DNA from: Bryobacteraceae bacterium
GTDB taxonomy: Bacteria > Acidobacteriota > Terriglobia > Bryobacterales > Bryobacteraceae
Reading direction: 5' to 3'
DNA: 64,000 bases
Assembly: GCA_019748195.1 (NCBI GenBank)
Contig: JAIEPW010000028.1
Span: forward strand, 1 to 64,000
Below, in pieces: positions 34,897-43,729 of this stretch (positions are counted from its first letter, which is position 1; every line of letters starts with the position of its first letter). Made by a program: the position numbers and the translations under genes. Below the pieces are notes generated by a model that searched no databases, was not told the DNA's origin, and worked only from the letters and a program-made list of their open reading frames with translations.

Positions 34897-36054
34897 ATGA
34901 GGCGTTGTCTGCCCGCCATTCTGCTGGCCGTGAGTTTGCGGGCGGCCGAATGGTCCGACTCCCCCGCTTTTCAAGAGTTCTACAACCTGCGTTATGACCG
35001 TGCCCTGGAGCTGATCGAAAAGCAACTGGCCGGTTCCCCGCGGGATGCCAATCTGCACAACTTCCTCGCCTACACCCTCCTGTACCGCCGGCTGTACCTT
35101 TCCGGCGCGCTCGATTCCAGCCTCGCGCTGGATATCGGAGGATTCCAGCGGCGCGGCCCCGTGGAGATGACTCCGGAGGAGCGGACGCGATTCGAGAACG
35201 CCGTGCGGACGGCGATCGAGTTGGGGGAGGCGCGGCTCGCCGCGAACCCCCGCGATCCGCAAGCGCTGTACGCGCTCGGCGTCGCGAATGTGCATCGCGC
35301 CAGCTACGCCTACCTGGTGAAGAAGAGCTGGCGGGAGGCTTTATCCGGCGCGAGCAACGCCCGCAAGTTCCATCAGCGGGCGCTGGAAGCGCAGCCTTCC
35401 TTCGCCGACGCCCTGCTGCTCCCCTCGGTGCATGACTATATCGTGGGCAGCCTTCCCACATGGGTGAAGGCGGTGGTGTTTCTGGCCGGGTTCCGAGGCG
35501 ATAAGGCAGGCGGCTTGCGCGGCATCGAACGGGTGGCGAAGGAAGGGAAGAGCGTGCAGGTGGAATCGCAGGTGATTCTGTCGTTGTTCTACCGCCGGGA
35601 GAAGCAGATCGACCGCGCGATGCCGATCATGATCGCGCTGGCGGCGCGGTTTCCATCCAACTACCTGTATCGCATGGAGCTCACGCGCCAGTTGCTGGAG
35701 GCGGGGCGTCCCCAGGAGGCGGAGCGGGAACTCGCGGTGCTGGAGGAAGGCGCCCGGCCCGGCGGGCGTTACGCCAACGTCTCGCAGGAGCGGATGCTGA
35801 CCCTGCGGGCTGACGTTCTCACCGCCGCGCGGGACTGGGATCGCGCCATGGAGGCGCTGGCGCGCCTGGAATCGCTGAACGGGGCGACGCAGGTTACCCA
35901 GGCGAAAGCGTGGCTGAAACGCGGCTACGTCTACGACCTCAAGGGAGACCGGCAGCAGGCGCTGGCCGCGTATCGCAAGGCGATCCGGCTTGCGCCCGAG
36001 TCGGAGTGGGCCGAGCAGTCGCGCCGCTATCTCAACAAGCCGTTTAAGGTGTAG
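34897..36054 (+). CDS. Exported tetratricopeptide-type protein (385 aa)
   Basis: Signal peptide CLPAILLAVSLRAAEW. The mature part is helical with TPR-like units: LRYDRALELIEKQLAGSPRD near residue 28, RLAANPRDPQALYALGVAN near 113, RQLLEAGRPQEAERELAVLEE near 262 and KGDRQQALAAYRKAIRLAPES near 345. A protein-protein scaffold role is typical. ATG 34897 is preferred; the GTG at 34876 sits inside the terminator stem. A CATACT hexamer lies 6 nt upstream. First gene of a compact run: hemerythrin follows after 6 bp. Confidence 0.8.
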   Translation: MRRCLPAILLAVSLRAAEWSDSPAFQEFYNLRYDRALELIEKQLAGSPRDANLHNFLAYTLLYRRLYLSGALDSSLALDIGGFQRRGPVEMTPEERTRFENAVRTAIELGEARLAANPRDPQALYALGVANVHRASYAYLVKKSWREALSGASNARKFHQRALEAQPSFADALLLPSVHDYIVGSLPTWVKAVVFLAGFRGDKAGGLRGIERVAKEGKSVQVESQVILSLFYRREKQIDRAMPIMIALAARFPSNYLYRMELTRQLLEAGRPQEAERELAVLEEGARPGGRYANVSQERMLTLRADVLTAARDWDRAMEALARLESLNGATQVTQAKAWLKRGYVYDLKGDRQQALAAYRKAIRLAPESEWAEQSRRYLNKPFKV

Positions 36055-36060
36055 ATCCCA

Positions 36061-36606
36061 ATGCCTGTTCACATCGGCGGCAAACCGGAAAGCGATTTCG
36101 GCAATCCCATCGGCCTTCTGGGCGACTGCCACCGCCGGATCGAGAACTTCCTGAATGTGCTGCATCGCGTGGCCCATGAGGCCCGCGGGGCCGCGCTGAC
36201 CGCCGCGCGGCGGGACGCGTTCGACCGCGCGCTGACCTATTTCCGCACGGGGGCGCCGCGCCACACCGAGGACGAGGATGATTCGCTGTTCCCGCGGTTG
36301 AGAGAGATCGACGCGGGACGCGAAGCGCTGGAGCAGATGGAGCGGCTGCGCCAGGATCACCAGCAGGCGGCGATCCTCGAGGCGCGCGTTCAGGAACTGG
36401 GCTCCCGCTGGCTCGCCTCCGGAACCCTTTCGCGGGAGGACGCGGGCGCCCTGTGCGACACCCTGGATCGCATGCAGGCGCTGTATCGCGAGCACATCGA
36501 ACTGGAGGATTCGCGCCTGTTTCCGCTGGCGGATCGCGTGCTGCCGGCGCGGGCGAAAGCCGAAATCGGGCGGGAGATGGCGGAACGCCGCGGAGTGGCA
36601 CGCTGA
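36061..36606 (+). CDS. Hemerythrin HHE-domain protein
   Basis: 181 aa four-helix bundle. Candidate di-iron ligands: His in DCHRRIENF, His in RHTEDEDDSLFPRL (with the following acidic residues), His in RQDHQQAAILE and His in REHIELEDSRLFPLA. This is the two-repeat HHE (hemerythrin-like) arrangement involved in O2, NO or iron handling. Its TGA overlaps the ATG of the DUF58 gene by one base (TGATG). Confidence 0.85.
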   Translation: MPVHIGGKPESDFGNPIGLLGDCHRRIENFLNVLHRVAHEARGAALTAARRDAFDRALTYFRTGAPRHTEDEDDSLFPRLREIDAGREALEQMERLRQDHQQAAILEARVQELGSRWLASGTLSREDAGALCDTLDRMQALYREHIELEDSRLFPLADRVLPARAKAEIGREMAERRGVAR

Positions 36607-37712
36607 TGCGCCTCCTCCGGCGGCTGGGAACCAGGCTGCGCGGCCTGTTTGAGGATTCCATTCGCCAGCAGGTGACCCGCACGGGCCTGGTGTACACGGC
36701 GGCCATCCTGCTGACCGGCCTGGCGGCGTTCGCGTCGGCCAACAATCTGCTGTTCCTGATTCTGGCCGCGATGCTGTCGACGCTGCTGGTCGCGGGCTTC
36801 ATCAGCCGGCTCAGCCTCGCCGGGCTGGAGTTGGAGCTGCTGCATCCGGAGCACGTCTCCGCACGGCGCAGGACGCCCGCCCGCGTCCGCCTGCATAACG
36901 AAAAGAACTGGATACCTTCGTTTTCCATTCACCTGAAGGGCGCGGAGGGGTCCAGCCTGGACTCGGCGATTTACTTCCCGGTGATCCCGGGCAAGGCGGT
37001 GCTGGAGCACCTGGTGGAGCTGCGGTTCGAGCGCCGCGGCACGCATCGCGAGAACGCCTTCCAGCTTTCCACGCGGTTTCCCTTCGGGTTCACCGAGCGG
37101 CACGCGATCGTGACGCTGCGCAGCGACATCCTGGTGTATCCGTGCCTGGATCCGCAGCCCGGTTTCGAGGAGCTGCTGGCATCGGTGGCGGGCGAAATGG
37201 AATCCCAGGCGCGCGGCCGGGGCAGCGACTTTTACCGCATCCGTCCGTATGAGCACACCGAAAGCGCCCGGAACGTGGATTGGAAAGCGACCGCCCACAC
37301 CGGCGAGCTTCAGGTCCGCGAGTTCGCACGGGAGCAGGAACGGCTGGTGGTGCTGATGCTGGATCTGGAACTGCCGCCCGGCGCGGAGGATTGGTTCGAG
37401 CGCGCCGTGGACTGCGGCGCCTTTCTGTTGTGGGAGTTGTCGCGGAGGGGAGCTCGCGTCCGGCTGCGCACCCAGAACTTCGATCTGCAGTGTCCGGAAG
37501 AGGGCGATGTGTATAGTATGTTGAAGTATTTGGCGCTGGTGACTCCCGGCGCCGGGAAGAACTCGCTATCGCTTGATGATCCGCACGGCTATCCGATCCT
37601 GCTCAGCGCGCGTCCCCAGTCCGCGCTGGGCGAACTTGCCGGCGAGGCGCGTGTGGTGGGCCGCGATGCTCTGCCTGCTCGCGCGGCCGGCGACGGCGCA
37701 GCAGCCCGTTGA
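36606..37712 (+). CDS. DUF58-domain membrane protein
   Basis: 368 aa. Two membrane helices close to the N-terminus (GLVYTAAILLTGLAAFA and LLFLILAAMLSTLLVAGFI), then a beta domain, then the DUF58 motif RIRPYEHTESARNVDWKA near residue 215. DUF58 proteins usually pair with a MoxR ATPase and VWA proteins; none is seen here. It overlaps the receptor gene that follows by 62 nt if that gene starts at the GTG at 37651. Its last 20 residues are alanine-rich and lie wholly in the overlap. Confidence 0.82.
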   Translation: MRLLRRLGTRLRGLFEDSIRQQVTRTGLVYTAAILLTGLAAFASANNLLFLILAAMLSTLLVAGFISRLSLAGLELELLHPEHVSARRRTPARVRLHNEKNWIPSFSIHLKGAEGSSLDSAIYFPVIPGKAVLEHLVELRFERRGTHRENAFQLSTRFPFGFTERHAIVTLRSDILVYPCLDPQPGFEELLASVAGEMESQARGRGSDFYRIRPYEHTESARNVDWKATAHTGELQVREFAREQERLVVLMLDLELPPGAEDWFERAVDCGAFLLWELSRRGARVRLRTQNFDLQCPEEGDVYSMLKYLALVTPGAGKNSLSLDDPHGYPILLSARPQSALGELAGEARVVGRDALPARAAGDGAAAR

Positions 37713-39567
37713 CCCGCAGCCTCCGGTCCTGGAACCGGTTCGCACCAGCATCACGGTAACCGAACGCGTCAGCACGGAGAGCCCCGCCCCGGTGACGCTG
37801 CTGAACCGGCTGTTTTTGCAGGCTTCTCCCGGCGTAAATCTGGATGACCGGCTGCGGGCGGTTCCAGGGTTCAGCCTGTTCCGGCGATCCTCCAGCGTGG
37901 CCGCGAATCCCACCACGCAAGGGGTGTCGTTGCGCGGCATCGGGTCCACGGGCGCGAGCCGGACGCTGGTGTTGTGGGACGGCATTCCCCTAAACGATCC
38001 CTTCGGCGGCTGGGTGTACTGGACGCGGATCACGCCCGAGGAGATCGAGCAAGTGGAAGTGCAGCGCGGCGCATCCACCAGCGTATTCGGGGACCGGGCG
38101 CTGGGCGGCGCGCTGGCGTTGTTTTCGAGGCCCGCGCGGCCCGTATCGCTTCGCTTGAGTTACGAAGGCGGCAACCGCGATACGCATGAGCTCGCGGGCG
38201 GCGTTTCCCACCTGTGGCGGCGCATCGGAGTGTCTGCCCAGGTTCGAGCCTTCACCACCGGCGGTTATTTCATCGTGCCGGAATCGATCCGCGGCGCGGC
38301 GGATCGCCCGGCGGGCGTGAAATTTGTCGCGGGGTCCACGCGATTCGATTATCTGGGCGCGCGCAACCGGCTGTTCGTACGCCTGGACGTGCTGGCGGAG
38401 GATCGCCGGAACGGAACCGTGCTGCAAACGAATTCCACCGCCTTGGGCACGGCGGCGGCGAACTACACCCATGAATCCGGCGGCATGGGCCTGACGCTGC
38501 TCGGATACCACACGCGGGGCGATTTCCGCGCCAACTTCTCCGCCATCGCCGCGGATCGCAACAGCGAGAGGCTTACGGCGGTCCAGCGAGTCCCTTCCGA
38601 GGCCACCGGCGGCGCGGGCATCTGGCGGGCGTCCGGCGCGAAATGGCAGGCGCTGGCGGGGGGCGATTTCGAGCGCGTCTCGGGGGTGAGCGTCGAACGG
38701 CTATTCCCGCCCGGTCTGCGGATCGGCGGGGGCACGCGCGCGCAGGGCGGAGTTTTCGGCCAGGCGAACGCGACGCTGGGAATCGCGAGATTTTATGCCG
38801 GAGTGCGCGAGCACTTTCTTTCGACCAACGACGCGTTTTTCAATCCGAGCGGCGGCCTTACCGTAGGTCGCGCCTGGTGGCGCGCGCGCGCTTCCGCCTA
38901 CCGGTCCTTCCGGGCGCCCACGCTGAACGAGTTGTTTCGCGAGTTCCGGGCCGGCAACGCGGTGACGCGCGCCAATCCGGCGCTCCAGCCCGAGGAATTG
39001 ACCGGCGTGGAAGCCGGATTCGACCTGCTGGGCGAGACGCGGCGGCTGCGGCTGACCGCGTTCCGCAACGACATGCGGGAATTGATCGCGAACGTGACGC
39101 TGAGCTCGACGCCCACCCAGGTGATCCGGCAGCGGCAGAACGCGGGCGCGGCGCTGGGCCGGGGGGTGGAAGCGGAGATCGAGCAATCGTGGCGGTTTCT
39201 TCGGTTCCAGGCCAATTACCTGTTCGTCGATAATCGCTTTTCGAACCGATTGCGCGTGCCGCAGGTGGCGCGGCACCAGGGCTCCGGCATTCTGATTTTC
39301 GATCGGGGCGGCACGTTCGCATCGGCGCAGCTCCGGTCGTTCAGCTCGCAGTTCGAGGACGACCGCAACCTGCGGTCGCAGTTGATGCCCGGCTTCGCCA
39401 GCATGCAGTTCGCGGTGCGAAGGAGGCTGAAGTCGCACCTGAGCGCGTCGCTGGTGGTGGAGAATGCGTTGAATCGCGAGTACATCACCGGATTTACGCC
39501 GCAGCCGCAGATCGGGCCGCCGGTGCTGTGGCGCGCGGGACTTCGCTGGGACGGACCGCTGCGATGA
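37651..39567 (+). CDS. Classical TonB-dependent receptor (siderophore/B12 type)
   Basis: About 638 aa, distinct from the Oar-like proteins (no carboxypeptidase-regulatory domain). Signal peptide WWAAMLCLLARPATAQQ with GTG start at 37651 (ATG 37666 is the alternative; the frame is open back to 37573 inside DUF58). Plug domain: SPGVNLDDRLRAVPGFSLFRRSSS, VSLRGIGSTGASRTLVLWDG and EEIEQVEVQRGASTSVFG, the hallmark plug motifs; then a 22-strand-type barrel with late NALNREYITGF. Substrate unknown. Possibly cotranscribed with the TPR-hemerythrin-DUF58 run. Confidence 0.85.
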   Translation: MWWAAMLCLLARPATAQQPVDPQPPVLEPVRTSITVTERVSTESPAPVTLLNRLFLQASPGVNLDDRLRAVPGFSLFRRSSSVAANPTTQGVSLRGIGSTGASRTLVLWDGIPLNDPFGGWVYWTRITPEEIEQVEVQRGASTSVFGDRALGGALALFSRPARPVSLRLSYEGGNRDTHELAGGVSHLWRRIGVSAQVRAFTTGGYFIVPESIRGAADRPAGVKFVAGSTRFDYLGARNRLFVRLDVLAEDRRNGTVLQTNSTALGTAAANYTHESGGMGLTLLGYHTRGDFRANFSAIAADRNSERLTAVQRVPSEATGGAGIWRASGAKWQALAGGDFERVSGVSVERLFPPGLRIGGGTRAQGGVFGQANATLGIARFYAGVREHFLSTNDAFFNPSGGLTVGRAWWRARASAYRSFRAPTLNELFREFRAGNAVTRANPALQPEELTGVEAGFDLLGETRRLRLTAFRNDMRELIANVTLSSTPTQVIRQRQNAGAALGRGVEAEIEQSWRFLRFQANYLFVDNRFSNRLRVPQVARHQGSGILIFDRGGTFASAQLRSFSSQFEDDRNLRSQLMPGFASMQFAVRRRLKSHLSASLVVENALNREYITGFTPQPQIGPPVLWRAGLRWDGPLR

Positions 39568-39885
39568 GAGTAGCGGCCCCCGTCGTCGTGTAGACACACC
39601 TCGGCCCCGGAAGGCGGGCTCCGGCGGATCGCCGAAGCCCTTTCCGCTTCCGGTTCAGACAAATTTGTTGCGGGATCGATCCCGGCTTAAGAAGCAGGCT
39701 GGCCAGCCCGTCGCGCTTCGGTTTTGTTGTAGCAGGCGGAAGTTGCGTTCGGCTTGGGGAAGGAGTGAAGGTGCTGAGAAGAAAGCGAATAAAATCTCGC
39801 CGGCCTTGTGACTGGGTTGGATTGGATTCCGGCTGTCGCACTGCGATATTCCGCGGCGCCGCGCGGCGAGGTCCTGGCTGCGGAT
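39568..39885. other. Gene-free spacer before repeat element A
   Basis: No credible gene. It contains a perfect 14-bp palindrome CGGGATCGATCCCG at 39671-39684. Open frames here have no family features and are not annotated. Confidence 0.6.
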
Positions 39886-39910
39886 CGGTGCCTGGCACCA
39901 CCAGGCACCG
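39886..39910. repeat. Palindromic repeat 1
   Basis: CGGTGCCTGG - CACCA - CCAGGCACCG: perfect 10-bp arms and a 5-nt spacer. Same family as 61128-61156 (spacer TGGTG on the other strand). Confidence 0.75.
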
Positions 39911-40202
39911 AGGGAGGGGGCGGTTCGCGGGTAAGTTTTGGTCGTGCAGGAGCTTACAGGTGGAATGGAGCGTGGGCGAAAGTGTGCCGGGAGCAACTGC
40001 CCCCCTTTTCGGGTCGCCGTCCGGAAGCTGCTGCCATTCGGGGAAAAAGGCGGTGCAACCATCCTGATTTCGCCCGATTTTGAAGTAAGAGCCGGCGGGC
40101 GAAAAACGTGGAGGTCTTACTGGGGGCACTTTTCCGGATCCGCCTGAGTCGGGCTTAACACGAACAAAGGAAACCAGTTCCGCGACTGACCTCGGGCGGG
40201 GC

Positions 40203-40223
40203 GTGCCAGGCGCCACCAGGCAC
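40203..40223. repeat. Palindromic repeat 2
   Basis: GTGCCAGG - CGCCA - CCAGGCAC, one mismatch between 8-bp arms and the same 5-nt spacer length. It is the other end of copy A. Confidence 0.65.
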
Positions 40224-40225
40224 CG

Positions 40226-40329
40226 AATAGGCGCCTTCAGTTTGCGTTTCCGCGGTGTCCTACAGGCATTAGCCGACGCGTGCTACATTGAAACACGACC
40301 GTCGCACTCGATCCTTTGGGGAGCCTTCC
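40226..40329. promoter_or_regulatory. Leader of the third Oar-like gene
   Basis: Short spacer from the end of repeat element A to the ATG at 40330. A GGGGAG Shine-Dalgarno is at about 40318-40323; no operator or clear promoter is seen. The element sits directly upstream and could supply or alter a promoter. Confidence 0.35.
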
Positions 40330-43300
40330 ATGAAAACTCTGACGACGACCGCCGCGTTGCTGGCGGTCCTTTTCACTGCGGCGGCTTTCGCCCAGACCAG
40401 CGGCACCATCAGCGGAACAGTGAGCGATTCGACGGGCGCGGTGATCCCCGGCGTCCGCGTGGCGATCCGCAACATCGACACCAGCGAGCGCAGGGAAGCG
40501 GCATCGAACGGCGCGGGGCAGTATGCGTTCGCGTTCCTGCCGCCCGGCCGCTATGAAATCGAGTTCTCACAGGCAGGTTTTGCGACAGTCACGCGCACCG
40601 CGACGCTGAACATCACGGAACGCATCGCGGTGGACGCTGTTCTGCAGCCCTCCACGGTGGCCGAGAAGATCGAGGTGACCGAGGCGGCTCCGCTGCTGCA
40701 GAGCGAGACCTCGGCCTTGGGACGCGTGGTGGACGGCGGCGCTCTCCGCGACCTTCCCTTGTCCACGCGCAACTTCACGCAACTGCTGGCGCTGTCGCCC
40801 GGGACCTCGGCGCCGCTGAATGACGCGGGAGCCCTGGGGCGGGGCACGCAGAACATTTCCTCGGGAGGCGCGCGCCTGGGCTCGAACGCCATTTACGTGG
40901 ACGGCGTCGACGCGGTGAACCTGCACAGCAACAGCGCCTCGGAAAACGCATTCGCCTCGAACGGGATCGTGGTGCCGTCGCCGGAGGCGGTGCAGGAATT
41001 CAAGGTGCAGACGGGTCTGTACGACGCGCAGTCCGGCCGCAGCGGCGGGGCCAACGTGTCGCTGGTCACGCGCTCCGGATCGCCGCGATTCCACGGCTCG
41101 CTTTTCGAGTTCTTCCGCAACGACCGCCTGAACGCCAATTCGTTCTTCTTCAATCGCACGGGCCAGGAGCGGCCGGTGCTGAAGCAGAACCAGTTCGGCG
41201 GCACCTTCGGCGGACCGCTGATCAAGGACCGGACGTTCTTCTTCTTCAGCTATCAGGGCACGCGGCAGCGCAACGGGCTGTCCGGTTCGAGCTCGCTGAC
41301 GCTACCGGCGATTCCGCTCGACCGCTCGCGCGCTTCGCTCGGCCGTGCGTTCGCGGGACAGACCGGGGCGCGCGGCGGCCCGGCGATCGCCGCCGACGGC
41401 TCCAACATCAATGATGTCGCGCTTGCGCTGCTGAATCTGAGGCGTCCGGACGGCGGCTTCGTCATTCCCTCGCCGCAGACCTCGGCAGCCGGAGTGAATT
41501 ACGCCGTGTCGATTCCCGCGCGTTTCAGCGAGGACCAGTACATCGGCAACGCCGACCACCAGTTTGGGACGAAGAACCGGATTTCGTTCAAGTCCGTGGT
41601 GGCGGAGCAGCCCACCTTCCAGCCGCTGCCCGCGGCCAACGTGCCCGGTTTCGGCACCGGGCAGGACTTCAAGAGCCGCATCTTCAGCGTGTCGGACACG
41701 CATGTATTCAGTTCCCGCCTGGTGAACGAGGCGCGCATGGGCGTGGCGCGTCTCATCGGCACGATGCAGCAGGAAAGCCAGATTCCGCTCTCCGCCATCG
41801 GGATGCGCCGTTTTAATTCCGGCGCCTTCCCCGATATCCCGCAGATCACCGTTACCGGAGCGTTCAGCATCGGCTACAGCGTGAACGCGGATCAGGCGGT
41901 GGCTCTCACCACCTGGCAGTACAACGATACGCTGTCCTACACCGCCGGCAAGCATGAGATCCGGGGCGGATTCGAATTCCGCCGGTATCAGGACAATTAC
42001 TTCTCGAACAACCGCATGCGGGGCACGACGACGTTCCAGCGCTTTCCCGACCTGCTGCTGGGGCTGCCGGGAACTCCCTTGGCGCAGGGCGGCAACGGGA
42101 CCGGGTTCAGCAACATCAACAGCTCCAGCGTGGCCAGCGGCAATGTGGACCGCGCCGATCGGGTGAGCGATTTCGCGCTGTTCGTGCAGGATACCTGGAA
42201 AGCCACGCAGCGCCTGACGCTGACGCTAGGGCTCCGCTGGGAGTATCTCGGGTTCCCGGTGGACGTGTTCGGGCGCAACGCGACGTTCGATACGCGGCTG
42301 TACCAGCCGCCGCCGGCCGGAGGCTCCACCAGCGCGGGATTCGTGCAGAATTCCAACGCCGCGCGCCCGGTGCCGGCCATCCCGCTGAAGAACGAGACGC
42401 TGGTGGACAACTCTCCCACGCGAAATTTCGCGCCGCGTTTCGGCCTGGCGTACAAGATCACCGACAACCTGGTGATGCGCGGCGGGTACGGCGTTTACTT
42501 TGACCGCATCTCGAACCAGCTCGGGCTGCTGGAGTCGCTGTCGCTGCCGAATTACGTGCGGACGGATCTGCAGGGCGCGGCCAACATCAGCTACAGCCTG
42601 CGAGACCCGTTCCCCACCCTGCCGTTGCGCGAGGAATTCCCGGTAGTGCCGTTGCTGTTCGCGCCGCCCTACACCACGTCGCGGCCGGCGCTGTCCCTGA
42701 ATGCCGTCGATCCCACGTTCCGATCGCCGTATCTGCAGCAGTGGGGCGTCAACTTCCAGTGGCAGTTCCTGAAGGACACGGTGGCGGAAGTGGGGTACGT
42801 GGGAACGAAGGGCAGCGCGCTGCCCTCCATGCGGCTGGCCAACCAGGCGCTGCTGGCGTCGGCGGAGGCCCCGGTGAACGGGATCACCACCAACACGGCG
42901 GCCAACGCGCAGTTGCGGGTGCCCTATGTCGGGTTCTCGCCGACGGGGTTGATCTGGCTCGAAAGCTCCACGGATTCGCGTTACAACTCGCTGCAGGCGA
43001 GCGTCAGCCGCCGCCTGAGCGCGGGGCTGCGCGCGCTCGCCAGCTACACCTGGGGCAAGTCGCTGGACAACAACTCGGGCTCCGGCACCGGCGCCACCTT
43101 CACTCAATTCGACGGCGACCAGAACAACCTGGGCAGCAACCGCGGGCCGTCGGATTTCGACCGGACGCACCGCTTCGTTCTCAACTTCACCTATGCGATC
43201 CCCAAGTGGGGTTTCGGGTGGAATGAAACGCCGGTGGGCAAGCGGATGTTCAGCGGCTGGGAAATCGCCGGAGTGGCCATCCTGCAGTCCGGCGTGCCGT

Positions 43301-43710
43301 TCAGCATTCTGGATCCGAACGGGGCGACGTTGTATGGAGTCACCAGCAGCCGCGCGAGCTACGCCCCGGGAGCGACGCTCGAAACCGCCAAGACATCCGG
43401 ACGCGTTCAGGATCGCCTGGACGCCTACATCAACCGGGCGGCGTTTCGTCCAGCGGGAACCGGATTCGGCGACACCGGGCGCAACATCCTGCGCGGGCCG
43501 TCACAGCGCAACTTCGACCTCACCGTGAACAAGCGCATTCCGCTGACCGAGGCCATTCGGATGGAGTGGCGGACGGAGTTTTTCAACCTGTTCAACTTCG
43601 TCAACTTCGCCACTCCGGGCACGAACATCACCGCCGGGAATTTCGGCGTGATCCGCACCGCGACCGGGAATCCGCGGGTGATTCAGTTCGCGTTGAAGCT
43701 GCTGTTCTAG
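40330..43710 (+). CDS. Oar-like TonB-dependent receptor (1126 aa)
   Basis: Signal peptide TAALLAVLFTAAAFAQ, carboxypeptidase-regulatory-like domain (about 23-105, ISGTVSDSTGAVIPGVRV), DLPLSTRNFTQLLALSPG, a plug-like region with NSRLGSNAIYVDGVDAV-type sequence (GSNAIYVDGVDAVNLHS) and a long barrel ending FALKLLF. ATG 40330 is preferred over 40288 because it gives the signal peptide directly. It is preceded by repeat element A and followed by the convergent aminotransferase. Confidence 0.87.
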   Translation: MKTLTTTAALLAVLFTAAAFAQTSGTISGTVSDSTGAVIPGVRVAIRNIDTSERREAASNGAGQYAFAFLPPGRYEIEFSQAGFATVTRTATLNITERIAVDAVLQPSTVAEKIEVTEAAPLLQSETSALGRVVDGGALRDLPLSTRNFTQLLALSPGTSAPLNDAGALGRGTQNISSGGARLGSNAIYVDGVDAVNLHSNSASENAFASNGIVVPSPEAVQEFKVQTGLYDAQSGRSGGANVSLVTRSGSPRFHGSLFEFFRNDRLNANSFFFNRTGQERPVLKQNQFGGTFGGPLIKDRTFFFFSYQGTRQRNGLSGSSSLTLPAIPLDRSRASLGRAFAGQTGARGGPAIAADGSNINDVALALLNLRRPDGGFVIPSPQTSAAGVNYAVSIPARFSEDQYIGNADHQFGTKNRISFKSVVAEQPTFQPLPAANVPGFGTGQDFKSRIFSVSDTHVFSSRLVNEARMGVARLIGTMQQESQIPLSAIGMRRFNSGAFPDIPQITVTGAFSIGYSVNADQAVALTTWQYNDTLSYTAGKHEIRGGFEFRRYQDNYFSNNRMRGTTTFQRFPDLLLGLPGTPLAQGGNGTGFSNINSSSVASGNVDRADRVSDFALFVQDTWKATQRLTLTLGLRWEYLGFPVDVFGRNATFDTRLYQPPPAGGSTSAGFVQNSNAARPVPAIPLKNETLVDNSPTRNFAPRFGLAYKITDNLVMRGGYGVYFDRISNQLGLLESLSLPNYVRTDLQGAANISYSLRDPFPTLPLREEFPVVPLLFAPPYTTSRPALSLNAVDPTFRSPYLQQWGVNFQWQFLKDTVAEVGYVGTKGSALPSMRLANQALLASAEAPVNGITTNTAANAQLRVPYVGFSPTGLIWLESSTDSRYNSLQASVSRRLSAGLRALASYTWGKSLDNNSGSGTGATFTQFDGDQNNLGSNRGPSDFDRTHRFVLNFTYAIPKWGFGWNETPVGKRMFSGWEIAGVAILQSGVPFSILDPNGATLYGVTSSRASYAPGATLETAKTSGRVQDRLDAYINRAAFRPAGTGFGDTGRNILRGPSQRNFDLTVNKRIPLTEAIRMEWRTEFFNLFNFVNFATPGTNITAGNFGVIRTATGNPRVIQFALKLLF

Positions 43711-43729
43711 GGCGCCGGCGGCGGACCCG

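Larger units (their letters stand above)
39886..40225 (-). repeat. Repeat element copy A (340 bp, palindromic ends)
   Basis: Bounded by palindromes 39886-39910 and 40203-40223 and containing two boxes: CCGGAAAAGTGCCCCC (minus strand, within 40121-40142) and CCCGAAAAGGGGGGCAGTTG (minus strand, within 39992-40013). The same boxes in the same order and similar spacing occur in copy B (61128-61482) on the plus strand. No coding frame is supported. It fits a non-autonomous mobile element (MITE-like). Confidence 0.65.

Noticed and set aside
37573-37650. Start of the TonB receptor at ATG 37573
   Set aside because: It would put 26 basic residues before the signal peptide and overlap DUF58 by 140 nt; the GTG at 37651 or ATG at 37666 fits better.
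39494-40216. A 240-codon minus-strand gene in the spacer upstream of the third Oar-like gene
   Set aside because: It spans the repeat element and the end of the receptor gene and shows no family features.
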